NCBI GenBank assembly: GCA_022495995.1
Contig: JAFEMH010004882.1
Location: 62,001-126,000 of the forward strand
Direction of reading: 5' to 3'
DNA: 64,000 nucleotides
Source: Adenophora triphylla var. japonica
Lineage: Eukaryota > Streptophyta > Magnoliopsida > Asterales > Campanulaceae
Each line of letters opens with the position of its first letter. The stretch's first letter is position 1. The position numbers and the translations under genes were made by a program. Below are positions 1-11,153 of the stretch, piece by piece. The notes beneath the pieces are model-generated. The model ran no database searches and was not told the origin of the DNA. It was given only the letters and a program-made list of their open reading frames with translations.

Positions 1-353
1 TCATGTAATTTCATTTTTCCTGTCCTTTATCTTTCAATATCGGTTCCGCCTGTCATCGACACGAGACATAAAGAACTAGTAAATAAAGTACTAGTAAATG
101 AATAAACCAAGTAATGTCTTTAATGGATTTTCTAAATGTGAATCATTTATCGAGATCGAAATAAATAGACAAAATTGAGTATCTACAAGTTTTTTTTTTC
201 TTTTTGTAAATTTGTGATTTTTTTTTTTTTTTTGATTTTAGTATTATCCCAACTTATTAACCCTTGCATAAACTTTTAAAAATGAAGATGAATCCGGCTT
301 TTGCCAATAGAAAATGGAACACGTCCGTCCGTATCTTACAAAAAGAAAAATAT
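1..353. other. AT-rich intergenic DNA
   Basis: No coding or structural signal beyond T and A runs was found here. The last 12 bases, 342-353, are the left target duplication of the adjoining SINE. Confidence 0.5.
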
Positions 354-588
354 GTCTCCGGGGTATAGCCGAGTGGTAAAATGAGGGGCATAAGATTTTG
401 GACGCACGCGCGTGGGTTCGATTCCTAGCCGCTTTCTTACGGGGTTCACTTTTTACGCGAAATTACTGACGTGTTCTCAAACCCCGTGTCATTCGGCACA
501 TCCCGCTATTTAACTACGCCGGTCAAGGCTAATGCACATCGGTGGTGGTTCAAGACTTAGCCCGACGAAGGTTCTGGAAATCGGGTAT

Positions 589-620
<32 letters not shown>
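354..620 (+). mobile_element. tRNA-derived SINE, full length
   Basis: The body opens with a tRNA-like internal polymerase III promoter: A box TAGCCGAGTGG at 366-376 and B box GGTTCGATTCC at 415-425, 39 bases apart. A tRNA-unrelated section of about 160 bases follows and ends in a run of about 30 A. It is flanked by a perfect 12-bp direct repeat, AAAGAAAAATAT, at 342-353 and 621-632, as expected after target-primed insertion. The tRNA-like head lacks a complete cloverleaf and runs straight into SINE sequence, so it is not a tRNA gene. I cannot name the family. Confidence 0.85.
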
Positions 621-621
<1 letters not shown>

Positions 622-741
622 AAGAAAAATATAAAAAAGAAAAGAAAATGACAACGCGGGACACCAATTTTGTGAAATTTGACGCTCCAATATTTTTCAA
701 ACAATTTATAAAATCGAAACCTGAATTGCGCTCTTTTCTTC

Positions 742-882
742 ATGAATTCTGTTTGCAATGCATGGCTCAAATTATCAAATTCGAAACCTGTCGCAATTCC
801 TGAGAATAATCACGGAACGAACGAAGCAGATTCTCCCTCGCCTCAGATCAATCGCCGCCGCCGTTCACGGCGTTATTCACCA
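742..882 (+). other. Possible exon ending at a good splice donor
   Basis: An open frame starting with ATG at 742 runs through an Arg-rich stretch and reaches CAG|GTATGT at about 882, a good plant donor. I recognise no protein family and found no convincing following exon. A diverged second copy of the block lies at about 1015-1125 and lacks the donor match. It could be the 5' exon of a non-coding transcript or a decayed gene start. Confidence 0.2.
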
Positions 883-3041
883 GGTATGTCACTGTCACCT
901 CTCCCTCTTCGTGTATGTGTATACCTACTATTTCAAATAATTTATACTGCGAATTTGATTAAAATTGTTCTTGTCTAGGTTATTTATGTTTGTGTGTCAA
1001 ATTCATTAATGATTTTGTTTTATAACATTCTCAAATTCAAAACCTATCATTATTTGATATGACAATGATGGGATGAAGCAGTCCTATCAATTGCTGCCGT
1101 CATTCACTGCATTTTTCACCAGACATGTCACATCTGTGTGTGTGTGTGTGTGTTGCGTGCAAATGAGTATAGAATGCTAATGACTAGATTATATACCTGA
1201 TAAAAAGGGCGAACCCAGGTGCCAGCACTGGAACAATTTCTTAGGCCTTCATGACAATCTTGCAAGAGACTGTTCGCCAAGATTATATACCTGATACTGA
1301 AAATAAAATGCATTATAGGTTAACCACTGTCTGGTAGAATGTTATTGTTATTGTTTTTGATTTGATTACTTCATTTTGATGTTGATTTATTGGAGGCTGG
1401 GTGCAATAAATGTTAATTTAGCTGCAAATTTGTGAAGGGATTTCCCTTCACCTAGATTTTTTTTCTTCACAAATGGGATAATTCAATTTGACATTTGATG
1501 TATGCTTTCAGTTGAACAATTTATCATGAAGAATTTCATTTAGGTTGTTTATCAAGTGGATTTCCTCACATTGAGCACCCACCCTTTTTTATTTACAATG
1601 TTACAATGCTCAAAACACATTGGTTATATCTGTCAGGATTAGCTGTTACACGGCTACCAGTGTCCTGTTGAATGTCGAACCAAGTTGAAACACATGTATT
1701 CTCATGTATTTGATAACCTTTTATCAACTCCTTTTTTTTGTTATGTGCAATTGTAAGAAATAGCAGTTCACTTACATCTCAGTTGTGATTTTCCTCACCA
1801 TATGGATTGGATAGATCAACTTCATGAACCTTGATCTTGGTCTCCCCCCCTTTTCTCGGCAGCCTATCCATGTCTTAGCTAATAAAGGTAGTGATAATGA
1901 ACAAGCTATCGATCATTAGGGTTATGAACTTTCACAACCACTGAACAAAATTCCATAAATTTACCCCCTCTTGAGATGCAAAAAAACATAGGGACATAGC
2001 TTGTTGACTGGACTAACTTTTGTTCAACACATTCAATTCAGATCAGTTCTTTCTTGTGTTGTTATGGAGCAACCATACAAATAGATGAGTTGTCCTTTAG
2101 TAACTCGTGTATCTTTAAGTAGTGCATATAATGGAAGTGAATGATCACCGGAAATATACAACTCAACTTAACTCTGGCTTAGTCCAAATATATGGGGTTA
2201 TCTAGATGAATCCTTTTTGCCACTCAATCAGTCTAAAGCAAGGCCATCACATAAATCACGCTCATTCACAGCTATCTCAGCAAATGCCATTTTTGATTGA
2301 TAAGAAAAGAAGTATATTAGATTAAAGAGGAGAATGTACAAGAGAAGGACAAGGAGTCCATCAAAAAACACATAGAATGAAAATCAACATAAAAAATAAG
2401 AACTACACAATTGCAGCAACCCAATCTCTCTTCAAGTCAGAAATAGATAATCCCCAGAGAGACCCGTTAGCTGATTCCCACAGAGCAATAGAAAATAATC
2501 GCTCCCAAAGTAAGTACTTCGGAAGATGTTGATTTCGAAAATCCTGTTATTCCTCTCCATCCATTTTATTTATCTTCTCATTAACTATTTTTCATCTCTA
2601 CTTATCTATCAACATAACAATCTTATATTCTAGAAGCATAAGCTGAGTGTCCTCAAGTATATTACATGAAGAATATAGATATTTGTGTTCAGTCAACTGT
2701 GATAAAACCTATCTTAAGGTGCAAGTGCAAGGTGGTCTTAACTTTCAGATAATCAGATATGACCAGAGCGGAAGAACAACCAAGAATCACCAAAATATTA
2801 CAAGCATTACTTAAGTATAGTTCAAGATATACTTGAGTCTTACAATAATAATTCAAGCATTGATCAGAAAGAGGGAGTCCTCTTTTATTTATATTCTAAT
2901 TTCACCATTCAATTTCATTACCTCACACCACTCGTAAATTCTGACATTCAGTTACCAATAAAGAGACTTCCCACGATGACAAAACACTTCACCTTTCAAT
3001 TCCTTATAAGGCAGAAGCTCCTTTGGTTTTTCTCTTGCCTT
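883..3041. other. Intergenic DNA with a diverged duplication and a SINE fragment
   Basis: It holds the diverged direct copy (about 1015-1125) of the 770-890 block, a short (GT)n run at 1135-1153 and an Au-type SINE fragment listed separately. The rest shows no coding signal. It is the 3' flank of LAZY1. Confidence 0.4.
2160..2270 (-). mobile_element. Au-type SINE 3' fragment
   Basis: Read on the minus strand, this has the signature 3' region of Au-like plant SINEs: GGATTCAT, then a degenerate GCCGACCCCAAA block, then TTTGGACTAAGCC. A better preserved copy of the same 3' end lies at 25268-25340. No tRNA-like head or target duplication was seen, so this is an old fragment. Confidence 0.45.
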
Positions 3042-5981
3042 CTACAGCTCCAACACCAGGTCTACAGAGAGGACAGCAGAATCAAGTCAAATTATAACAG
3101 ATGTGTTCGAAGCTGAAATGAGGTCATTAATGCATATGGAAGTACTGCATTACTTTCTAATGTAAATCTCATGCTGCTGCATAGCTGTTGCTTTTACCGT
3201 GAACAAATTTAGACCAAAATATGAGATGTGATGTACTCCCTCTGCCAAAATGATTGACCAAATTTCAAATTTGCTCTTGATCATGAGCAAATTTGAAATG
3301 TTTTTGCTCATTCATTTTGACAGAGGTAGTATTATTATTCTCACCCAAATAATGCAGAATGATTTGTTTGATTTATTACTCTTGCCCAAATAATGCAGAA
3401 TGATTTGTTAACTGTGTGAGAGTTTTTATTTTTTATTTTTTTGTGTACGGACAGAAAGGAGAAATGATGGTGCAGTTACATTAAATGAGATTCGAGTTGT
3501 CATACTAGTAATGTATTAGGCTAACCACAAGCAACTTTCCCCACTTCCACCAGCTTAAAATCGAAATATTATAATCTGTTCATTAACAGAATTGGGTTGG
3601 TGAATCATATAACCTAACACCATAGAAAATAAAGATTTTAACTCATTTATGGGAAACTAAATTTTATACTGAACAAGCCCCATGGGAGAAATCTGACTTT
3701 ATCATCTAATGAATTGAAAAAAGACAAGTGTGTGTATGGAGTGACGTAAATCATAAATTCGACATGCTCCCTTCCTGCTCATTCAAAAGACTACTCATAT
3801 CTTCTTTTTTTCCAAATATGAAAGTTATTCCAAATCTATTTCTAGCTCCTTGCATCCGCTTAATCATAATTGCTTATTTGTTGCTTAGAAAAATAAATAT
3901 GCCAGATGTAACCCCTAAGGAATGGTGCTAAAAGTCTCTTAGAGTCATTGCCTACACAAATGAAAAGTGATCTATCTTGTTAAAGTTAGTGACTGATCAC
4001 TTTGTAGAGACATGTTTGGGGTGTGGAAGTAGTTTTGGCATTCCTCTTAAGTTTTGAGACGGAGACAACTCTTTTTACGACATTTACTGTATCAGCAAGC
4101 AGCAGAAGCTTATATAGAAGAATAGGATATGGGGCATGTTTGTTACTTACAGTCTGCATCAGATTTGATCCAGCATTCTCTGTTTCCATTTGAATCGCTT
4201 GGATTGAGGGTAATGTGTGGCAAGTTAGATTGACTCTTGAAGTGCTTTATTCCCCTTTCAGTAACTCTCCCCTGAGGAAACACTGAGATGTCTTCACCCA
4301 TTGGCACCCGATTTCCAATTTTGTGCTCTCCTTCAACGTGGAAGTTGCTCCTGACCTCATATTTTGTGGAATTACTAGACTTCTGTGTCTCCATTGAGCT
4401 TTCAGGATGGACTTTCCGGTGGAACTTTTGTAGGATCTGCATGCATTACGTCGAGTTATTAGGCAATTTGACCAAAAAATTATAAACTGTCTAGGTACTG
4501 TCTTTATAATACTCCATCCGTCCCCGGAAAGTTAGTCCCTCTTTTCATTCTTAGTTTGAATGAATCAAAGAACTTTGAGCAATAATGCAGGTTACTTTTA
4601 ATTAACATAATGAAAATCTAAAACTTGTTATTGATAATAATATTTACATTGGTATATCAATAACAAGTTTTAGATTTTCATTACGATATATCATATATAT
4701 TATATATATACGTAACCGAAATTATTGCTCAAGTTTCATTCAAATTAACAACGAAAAAAAGTGGGACTAACTTTTTCGGTACAGAGGGAGTATGATTTAA
4801 ATGAAGTAAAATTTAGTTTAATGATTTCATAATTTAAGCATGGAAAAGAATTAGGAGATAAACCTTATGTACTATTTTCTCCGCTGAAGCAGAATCAACA
4901 GTTCCTCCAGTAGCTGTTGTGGAGTGCTGAGAGGAACTGTGAAGCATTTTTTTCTTTAACATCTTTTTCATGAGATGGACAGCCGATTTATCAGTTCCTT
5001 TCTCCGGTCGTTTTCTCCTTTGTTGCATTTAACTCCTGAACTTTCCTCTACCATCTTAGTTTTTGAAACAGCTCCCCGAGTGAGGTTCTGTGTTCCTTCT
5101 TTCCTGTTGATGTTTCAGGCAGTCCAATTGCTGAACCAAAGAGATATCCTTGGAGCGGACAAGCGATTGGACCATTTTCAGTGTTCTCAATCCCTTCCAA
5201 AGGCTTGCCACTAAGTGTAATAGTGCTTCCGTGGCTGCTTCTTCCCATGCTAGCATAACTATTTCTCCCTGAAGAGTCATTGCACGCATCATCCGTTCCG
5301 AGAACCTTTTCTAACTCATCGTTAATTAATTTCAACTCATTTTCTGTTGCTTCCTCTTCTTTCTCAGTTATGTTCTGAAAAGAGATTGCAAAAGTTGGCG
5401 TTGATGGATCAGCATCAGTGGCAATTGCGTCTGCCCCGAGGGTACCAATTGCAAGAAAGCCATGGAAGAGTTCAGAATATTCAGTAGGTGAATCGACTTC
5501 AAGGTCATCTGCTTCGGCTCTTGCTGTGTCTAGGCTGGCAAATGATCTCCGAAGCTGATTGTCTCTCTGTGATTTACTTGAGGCCTTGACATGGTAGTTT
5601 GATTTAGGGTAGTACTGCAAATCGTCTAGTGAAGACTGCCCTGTAAGACAATTACACGAATTCCCTGACACATAAAATTAGATGTTGTTGAGTTATATAC
5701 CCCGTCCCAATATTCATGCTGCAAATCGTTTAGTGAAGGATGTCTTTTTTTTTTGTACTAGACTAAACTGGACTTTCTACGAGGGACTAGAGAAAGTACT
5801 TCAAGCCAGGATGATGACTTACCGAGAGCGAATTCTCTTGGTGGCTCATTATTATTCTGCCGCAACTTGCGATGCATCCAGTCCAATAACTGCGAAAAAG
5901 ACACACGAGCATGATCACATAAGACTTAAGAGGGATGTGTTTGGATATCTGAAATTCAATAGAAAATGAACTTACCTTCAT
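3042..5981 (-). CDS. LAZY1: LAZY1 gravitropism protein (IGT family), frame broken twice
   Basis: LAZY1 acts in shoot gravitropism and branch angle by promoting asymmetric auxin flow. Five coding exons are visible on the minus strand: 5976-5981 (Met-Lys only), 5823-5889, 4864-5664, 4151-4436 and 3042-3061, all with GT-AG introns. Family blocks in order are LLDWMHRKLRQN at the N-terminus; GNSCNCLTGQSSLDD; FHGFLAIGTLG; ITEKEEEATENELKLINDEL; KSAVHLMKKMLKKKML; and WIKSDAD joined by the 20-base last exon to YLVLEL, an LxLxL (EAR-type) ending. The tiny first and last exons are typical of IGT genes. The model gives about 393 codons, but exon 3 changes frame at two A runs (T runs 5060-5064 and 5011-5014 on the plus strand); each lacks one base relative to the family frame. 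Without these losses the gene would be normal. This is either consensus error or a recent pseudogene. Confidence 0.92.
3234..3331. mobile_element. Stowaway-type MITE in LAZY1 last intron
   Basis: Ends TACTCCCTCTGCCAAAATG and its near inverse, ending GACAGAGGTAGTA, enclose a 98-bp near-perfect palindrome. TA at each end fits the Stowaway target site. It lies in the 1,089-bp last intron of LAZY1 (3062-4150). Confidence 0.75.
4510..4792. mobile_element. Stowaway-type MITE in LAZY1 intron 3
   Basis: Terminal repeats TACTCCATCCGTCCCCGGAA and the inverse (ending ACAGAGGGAGTA) sit at the edges. The inside folds on itself through paired blocks around 4605-4635 and 4655-4685. It makes up most of the 427-bp intron between exons 3 and 4. 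A truncated relative lies at 52386-52503. Confidence 0.8.
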
Positions 5982-6056
5982 TTTTTGGTCCCTTTCCCAA
6001 GAGCTTAGTGCTTAAGAAATTTAGAGATGTGGTGTTAAAGGTGATAGAAGTAGAGG

Positions 6057-6064
6057 CTTTTATA
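6057..6064 (-). promoter_or_regulatory. Candidate TATA box of LAZY1
   Basis: TATAAAAG reads on the minus strand 76 bp upstream of the LAZY1 ATG (5979-5981). A start about 30 bp downstream would give a 5' leader of about 50 bases. The position is plausible; no transcript evidence is available here. Confidence 0.45.
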
Positions 6065-6890
6065 TCAATGTGAAGTATGATGTCTCCGTGTGCAAAAGGT
6101 CCATAAAGCGTTTAAGGGTCAAAATAAGAGGCTTGTAGAGAGAAACATAGGGAAAGTTACAAGGCTTTGGCTGGCTATTTTGTGTAAAGCTCAAATAATG
6201 TGAGCAATTGGGCAGTGACTTTGAACCCACAGGCTTACGCTATGTTTTACATACCCTTGAAGGGATTTGGGGCCCGTGCAGTAGTATATCATAGAAATCG
6301 GGTGAGGTTTAGGGCTGGGATGCGGAGCGAGCTGATTGAACGGACGAGATACACGAGACGAGCTAAAAAGTCTAAAATACCCTTCTTAATGAATCCCCAA
6401 ACATGAACCGTCGAGATCAAAACGGACGAGAATGATTGAGTGCTAGTCGGACTGCTATGCTGTCCGACTGCACTGGTCCCAAACATATGCCAGGATGGTC
6501 CATTCATGGTTATTTGCATCAATGATTTGTGATTGCCCTTAGATACAAGCCACAAACATCTTCGTACTCTCACATGTGAAGTTATGGAACATATTAATTT
6601 TTAACATGCCTTTCTCAGGTGTGATTGGCTGTAAGCGTTTGTCTGGTTAAAAAAAAAACATGTAGCTGCACCTTCTGCATGGCATATGATTGATTTCACC
6701 ATTGTAAATCTAGTCAATGCATACTATTTTTGGGTAGTACCGAAATGGTTTCAATATAATTTAGCCAGAATAAAGATAGACAACCTGCTTCATGGTAGGT
6801 CTCCTGGTAGGGTACTTCTCCAACTAAACTGGTGCTTATCTGCTTCACCACTGTAACTTTTACCAACTATCCTTGTCTGTTTTTAGCATA
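6065..6890. other. LAZY1 upstream region
   Basis: No gene is recognised. Small open frames here have no family features. Regulatory DNA of LAZY1 is expected in this stretch by position only. Confidence 0.35.
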
Positions 6891-7145
6891 TACTCTTTCT
6901 GCCCCCAAAAATGTTCCCATTTTCAATTTTTTTTTTGTCCTAAAAAGAAAGTCTCATTTCTATATTTGAATAAGCAAATTTCCGAAATTTGAGTGAAATG
7001 GATGTGAATAATGAGCTAAGATTAGTGATCTTTTGTGTGATTCTTATGTTCATTAGGGGATAGTTATGGAAAGAAAAATATATCACTAAATTGATTGAAA
7101 GGTCTGATAAGAACATTTTTATGGGACAGAGCCACAGAGGGAGTA
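6891..7145. mobile_element. Stowaway-type MITE upstream of LAZY1
   Basis: Left end TACTCTTTCTGCCCCCAAAA and right end GAACATTTTTATGGGACAG... GAGGGAGTA are imperfect inverted repeats. The left terminus has diverged from the usual CTCCCTCCGTCCC. It lies about 0.9 kb upstream of the LAZY1 start codon. Confidence 0.65.
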
Positions 7146-8116
7146 TCTGGTATCTATACTATATGCTTTATCTGAGCTGCCGTTATTTTCTACAACTTTA
7201 CTAGTGTATGCAGTTACTGCTCTTTTATCAGGTTTTCAGGACAAACAGTTTTTTTTTTTTTTTTATTACTTAAAAGTACATTTTTTCTTCCCTTTCCCCT
7301 TTTACCGTGTTCAGCAGTAATGCATGGCTTATAAGTAGAATCTAGCATTTTTGTGCAGGTGTGTCAAACCAAAATCGTGATTTCCATTTTTGTGCATTGT
7401 TGCTCACAGATGGAAGCTAATATTCCCTATGTTTTACTCATATAATCCTACTCCCTTATTTGAGATGTTGGACTTAAAGGGTGCTCTATGAAAAACTAAT
7501 CAACTTTGCAAGTTTCCTAATTTAACCATGTTATTCTAAACTCAATGTTTAATTCTAACAATCAAGGGAATATGAATTCGTTAAGTGGAGCAAACGGCAG
7601 CTTTTGAGCTAGGATCCTCGTGACAGTCTGTAAACCATATTTATGACTCAGAAGCCATATTTAGAGAAAAGATGAGTTAGGATCCTCGTGAGAGTCTGTA
7701 AACTAAAGCTCAAAACGACAGTTTTTGAGCTTTGACGACCCTTTTTCCATGTTATAGAGTTTAGGCACCCAAGGGCAATTATCACCGAAATTCCCTCAAC
7801 GAGATAATAACAGCTAAGCCTGCTATTCATGGGCAACTTGGGATTAGAGACAAAGGCTTGCTCACCGTATTCATTGATTTGTTGATAAAAGACAACCTGT
7901 AGCAAGGCCCCCAAGGGGGGTGATCAAGGAGTTTGCCCTTATATGGTCCCTCCGGTCCCTACTCCCTAGTGCTTTAAGACATGCAGGTATATGCTGGCCT
8001 GGAAAGTCCAAAATTCTCTGTGTTTTGGGGTACTGCCCCATCTCAGAAATCGGGAAAAAGGGAGCAGTGATAACACTGCACCTATGTATAACCTCAACTC
8101 AACTCAACTCGATCTA
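7146..8116. other. Intergenic DNA with a short direct repeat
   Basis: A roughly 24-bp block, AGGATCCTCGTGACAGTCTG with flanks, at about 7612-7635 recurs at about 7679-7703. A T run lies at 7250-7264. No gene is recognised. Confidence 0.35.
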
Positions 8117-8380
8117 TACTCTTCCCTTCCCACTAAAAGTTTCATTTTTGATTTGGACACGGGGATTAAGAAAAAGTGTAAATGGTGCAAGTGTTGTGAG
8201 CATGAAAAGTGAGGTAGGAAAGAGAAGGTGGGGTAGAGAATAGTAAGTGGATAGTTGTTGTGAGTATGCAAGTGGGTCCCATTGACATATTTAAAAATTT
8301 CCATTTTGGGTAATTGTATTTTTTTAGTGGGACAACCTTTTGGGTAAAATGTATTAACTTTTAGTGGGATGGAGGGAGTA
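8117..8380. mobile_element. Stowaway-type MITE
   Basis: TACTCTTCCCTTCCCACTAA at the left pairs with TTAGTGGGATGGAGGGAGTA at the right. Internal runs of GAGAGA and TTGTGAGTAT are shared with most other MITEs in this window. Confidence 0.8.
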
Positions 8381-8669
8381 TATTTCATCAACTTTTCTAA
8401 AAGTACACTTAATTACCTCGCAAAGATTGAATGATGATCTATCTTTCTTGTTCTCCTATATAATTTTTTCCGTTAAAAGAAAATTTAGAGACAATTTATT
8501 CGAAATCTGTTTTTGTTCAAGGAATCCTCAATCTCGTTGAACTCTTTATGTCCCCTTTGAAATCCTTCGAGTCAAATATGAAAAAGATATTTGTGTAAGC
8601 ATGCCTAATTATCATTGGAGGCTTGTCTGTTGTAATCTGTTATATGTGTATGCACATATGAATACCATA

Positions 8670-8908
8670 TACTCTCTCCGTCCCAATTTAAGCTTCACTC
8701 CTTTTTGCTCAAAAAATAAGAAACGTGTTATTTATATTCAAAAGTAATGCGAGTGGGAAGGGATTGTGAGTGGAATAAGTGAGTGAGATTTACAAATGGG
8801 ACCCACTTTTAAGTGTGTGAGTGGAATAAGTGAGTGAGATCGACAGGTGGGCCCCACAAATTTTGCCATTTTAGGAAAGATGAAGCTTAAACTGGGACAA
8901 AGGGAGTA
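8670..8908. mobile_element. Stowaway-type MITE
   Basis: TACTCTCTCCGTCCCAATTT at the left pairs with AAACTGGGACAAAGGGAGTA at the right. Inside, GAGTGGAATAAGTGAGTGAG occurs twice about 50 bp apart. Confidence 0.8.
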
Positions 8909-10086
8909 TTCATAAACGCCTTAGACGCGGTACAACAAATTCTTGAATAAAGAGTGAACTTGTGCTGTTAGATACCTGGTTGTGTTTGTGGTTTGCCCAG
9001 TTTCATGTCATATTTGCAATGCATTCTTGTTGACTTTGGTAATGCACGTGGACCTGGTCCATGCTAGTATATATTTATCTCTTTTTTTCCTTTATGGTTT
9101 CAATCTCCATGTTTTTTTTTAATAAAAAATTTATTATCTCAATCTGATATAACAATCACAGCTTGTTTATATGAATGAATTAACTTGAAAATACAACTGT
9201 CCACTTTTCATCATTGTGGTTAGGTGAGTGTTTTGAAGAAGCTTTATTGAATTTAGCAATTATCTTGCAGACTTGCACCACTAGATGTCATGTTCAGAAG
9301 GGCTTCAACAGCATGTTTGCCAAATTGCCCTTTTATGTGAATTACATAAAATAAAAGAGGATGGCATTGGATAATCTAAGTAAAAGAATATGTGCCATCC
9401 TCCTTATGAGAAGCCAACGAGAAGCTACGCTACAAAATTGACATTCCTGCTGCCACTGATAAAAAGCAAACCAACTCAGCCAGTTACTTCTGCTTGAAGG
9501 TATGCTTGTCTCTTCTATTTGTTTTTTCTTGATAATTATCTGCCTTCCACTAGATCATATTGCAATTATCCCATCTTCTTGCAAATTTGCCGTAACCATA
9601 GGCAAAATTCACACATATCTCTAGGAGAACTAGAATCATGTTGAAATCTGTGTATTTTTGCCGTATTTATGAGGGTTTATGTTCATGAAGTTTTCACTTC
9701 AGAAAATTCTGCTACTTGTATGCAATTTATTTATTTATGTTTTTTTTTTAATCTGGTTTGGGAGTTCATCTAATAAGGGAAAAATTATGGGAAAAAGGTA
9801 GAAAGTTTTTGTGAATCATTTTCTACACCTTTTATGAGCAAAAAGATTCAAAAAGTACATGACTCAAAAGCCAACTAGACTTTAAAGTGCCAGGGAGCTA
9901 ACCTTCATTGCATCTGCCAAAGGGAACACAACGAGACAGCGATTGAGTCGGCATGGAGGGTTGTGATAAACTATATGCTATAGCCTTATGCACAATTTGG
10001 CTCAACCGAGTTGTCATGTTGCTATTATGGAAGATGACTGCTAATTCACCATTCTTAAAAGGTGCATCACCTAATTTCTATTCAGT
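8909..10086. other. Intergenic DNA
   Basis: No coding family is recognised. A stretch at 9370-9508 ends in GAAG|GTATGC, a possible donor, but its frame matches nothing I know. Confidence 0.3.
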
Positions 10087-10612
10087 GGCCTATCACCTTT
10101 TTGACTCACTGCACTATAATGAAGCTCCGGTTTTAAATATACATGTATTTTTCAGCAGTTTAACCATCCTACTACATATAAGCATTCAATTTCACCTTAC
10201 CCTCTAACAACATCTCAAAAAGTTAGTTTCGTCAATAAAACTTAAAAAAACTAACAACATCCAAAAAGTTAATGTTGCATTAGCCGTTTTGAGTGAGTTG
10301 ATTGGAGGAGAGGACCGAAGGTGCTGTTCGAGCTTGGTGAACGTTGGTGGCGCTCTGCGGTGGATTTGGCGTGGTTATGGAATATCCGAGTCGTGGGTTG
10401 GTGGAGTGGGGAATCTAACTTTTTTTGGATGTCTAGTTTTGGCAAATTCTCGTTAGATAAGTTTTATTAAAACTGACATTTTTGGATGCCATTAGGGGGT
10501 AAGGTTAAATTGAATGCATGCATATATATAGTACGATGATTAAAATTGCTAAAAAATACATTAGAACCGGAGATTCATCATCGTACAATGGGTCACAAAG
10601 GTAATATGCCCC
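10087..10612. mobile_element. Fold-back element with about 190-bp inverted repeats
   Basis: Bases 10087-10275 and 10420-10612 are diverged inverted repeats. Matching blocks in order include GGCCTATCACCTTTTTGAC with GGGCATATTACCTTTGTGAC, CTCCGGTT, CATTCAATTT, ACCTTACCC, CATC(T/C)(C/A)AAAA and AATAAAACTT. About 140 bp of GC-richer spacer separates the arms. There is no coding capacity. A TTCAG beside each end may be a target duplication but is not convincing. Long arms and a small loop fit a Mutator-like or fold-back non-autonomous element. Confidence 0.7.
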
Positions 10613-10893
10613 TTTCAGCATATTGATGGTTTCATCTTGCTTCCTTCTTCCCCATTTCCTTTTCGGTCCCCTATGGAATACTTTCTATGCTCATTCTTAA
10701 TCCTTTCAAGACACTTTTCCTCTTCATTCAATGGTTCAAGGGTCCTTCTGTTTGTTTCCATGAGGTTATTGAAGATGCTTCCCTTAATGGTACCCCCTTT
10801 GGTTTTATAGCAGTAATAAAATAGAAAAATAACTTATTCCTAATAAAAGTCTGACTTAATAATTTTGACCCCACTTGTTGAAAGGAACTGTAC
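10613..10893. other. Short intergenic stretch
   Basis: Nothing is recognised between the fold-back element and the next MITE. Confidence 0.3.
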
Positions 10894-11153
10894 TACTCCC
10901 TCCGTCCCATAGAACCTTACCCACTTTGCCATTTAGGGCGTCCCATTTATAAGTCATACTTCCTAAAAAGGAAACTTTTTAATACTTCTTTATTCATGGG
11001 ACCCACTTGTCATACTCACAACAACTATCCACTTACTATTCTCTATCCCACTTTCTCTCTCCTACCCACTCACAATTCCTACTTTAATAACATTATTCCT
11101 TATTTTCCGCGCGGAACAGTAAGTGAGTAAGGTTTTATGGGACGGAGGGAGTA
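10894..11153. mobile_element. Stowaway-type MITE
   Basis: TACTCCCTCCGTCCCATAGA and the inverse, ending TATGGGACGGAGGGAGTA, bound a 260-bp element. Its inside is related to the diverged MITE at 20388-20722. Confidence 0.88.

Noticed and set aside
361..430. tRNA gene
   Set aside because: A and B boxes are present, but the sequence does not close into a full cloverleaf and runs on into an A-tailed element with target duplications; it is the head of a SINE.
2300..2530. LINE 3' end
   Set aside because: A sequence starting GATTGATAAGAAAAGAAG recalls LINE tails, but no RT motif, poly(A) or target duplication could be seen.
4975..5671. Programmed frameshifting in LAZY1
   Set aside because: Two separate one-base losses in A runs, with no slippery-site plus structure arrangement and no precedent in the family; error or mutation is simpler.
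7920..8243. Possible small gene
   Set aside because: The frame overlaps a MITE and has no family features or splice structure.
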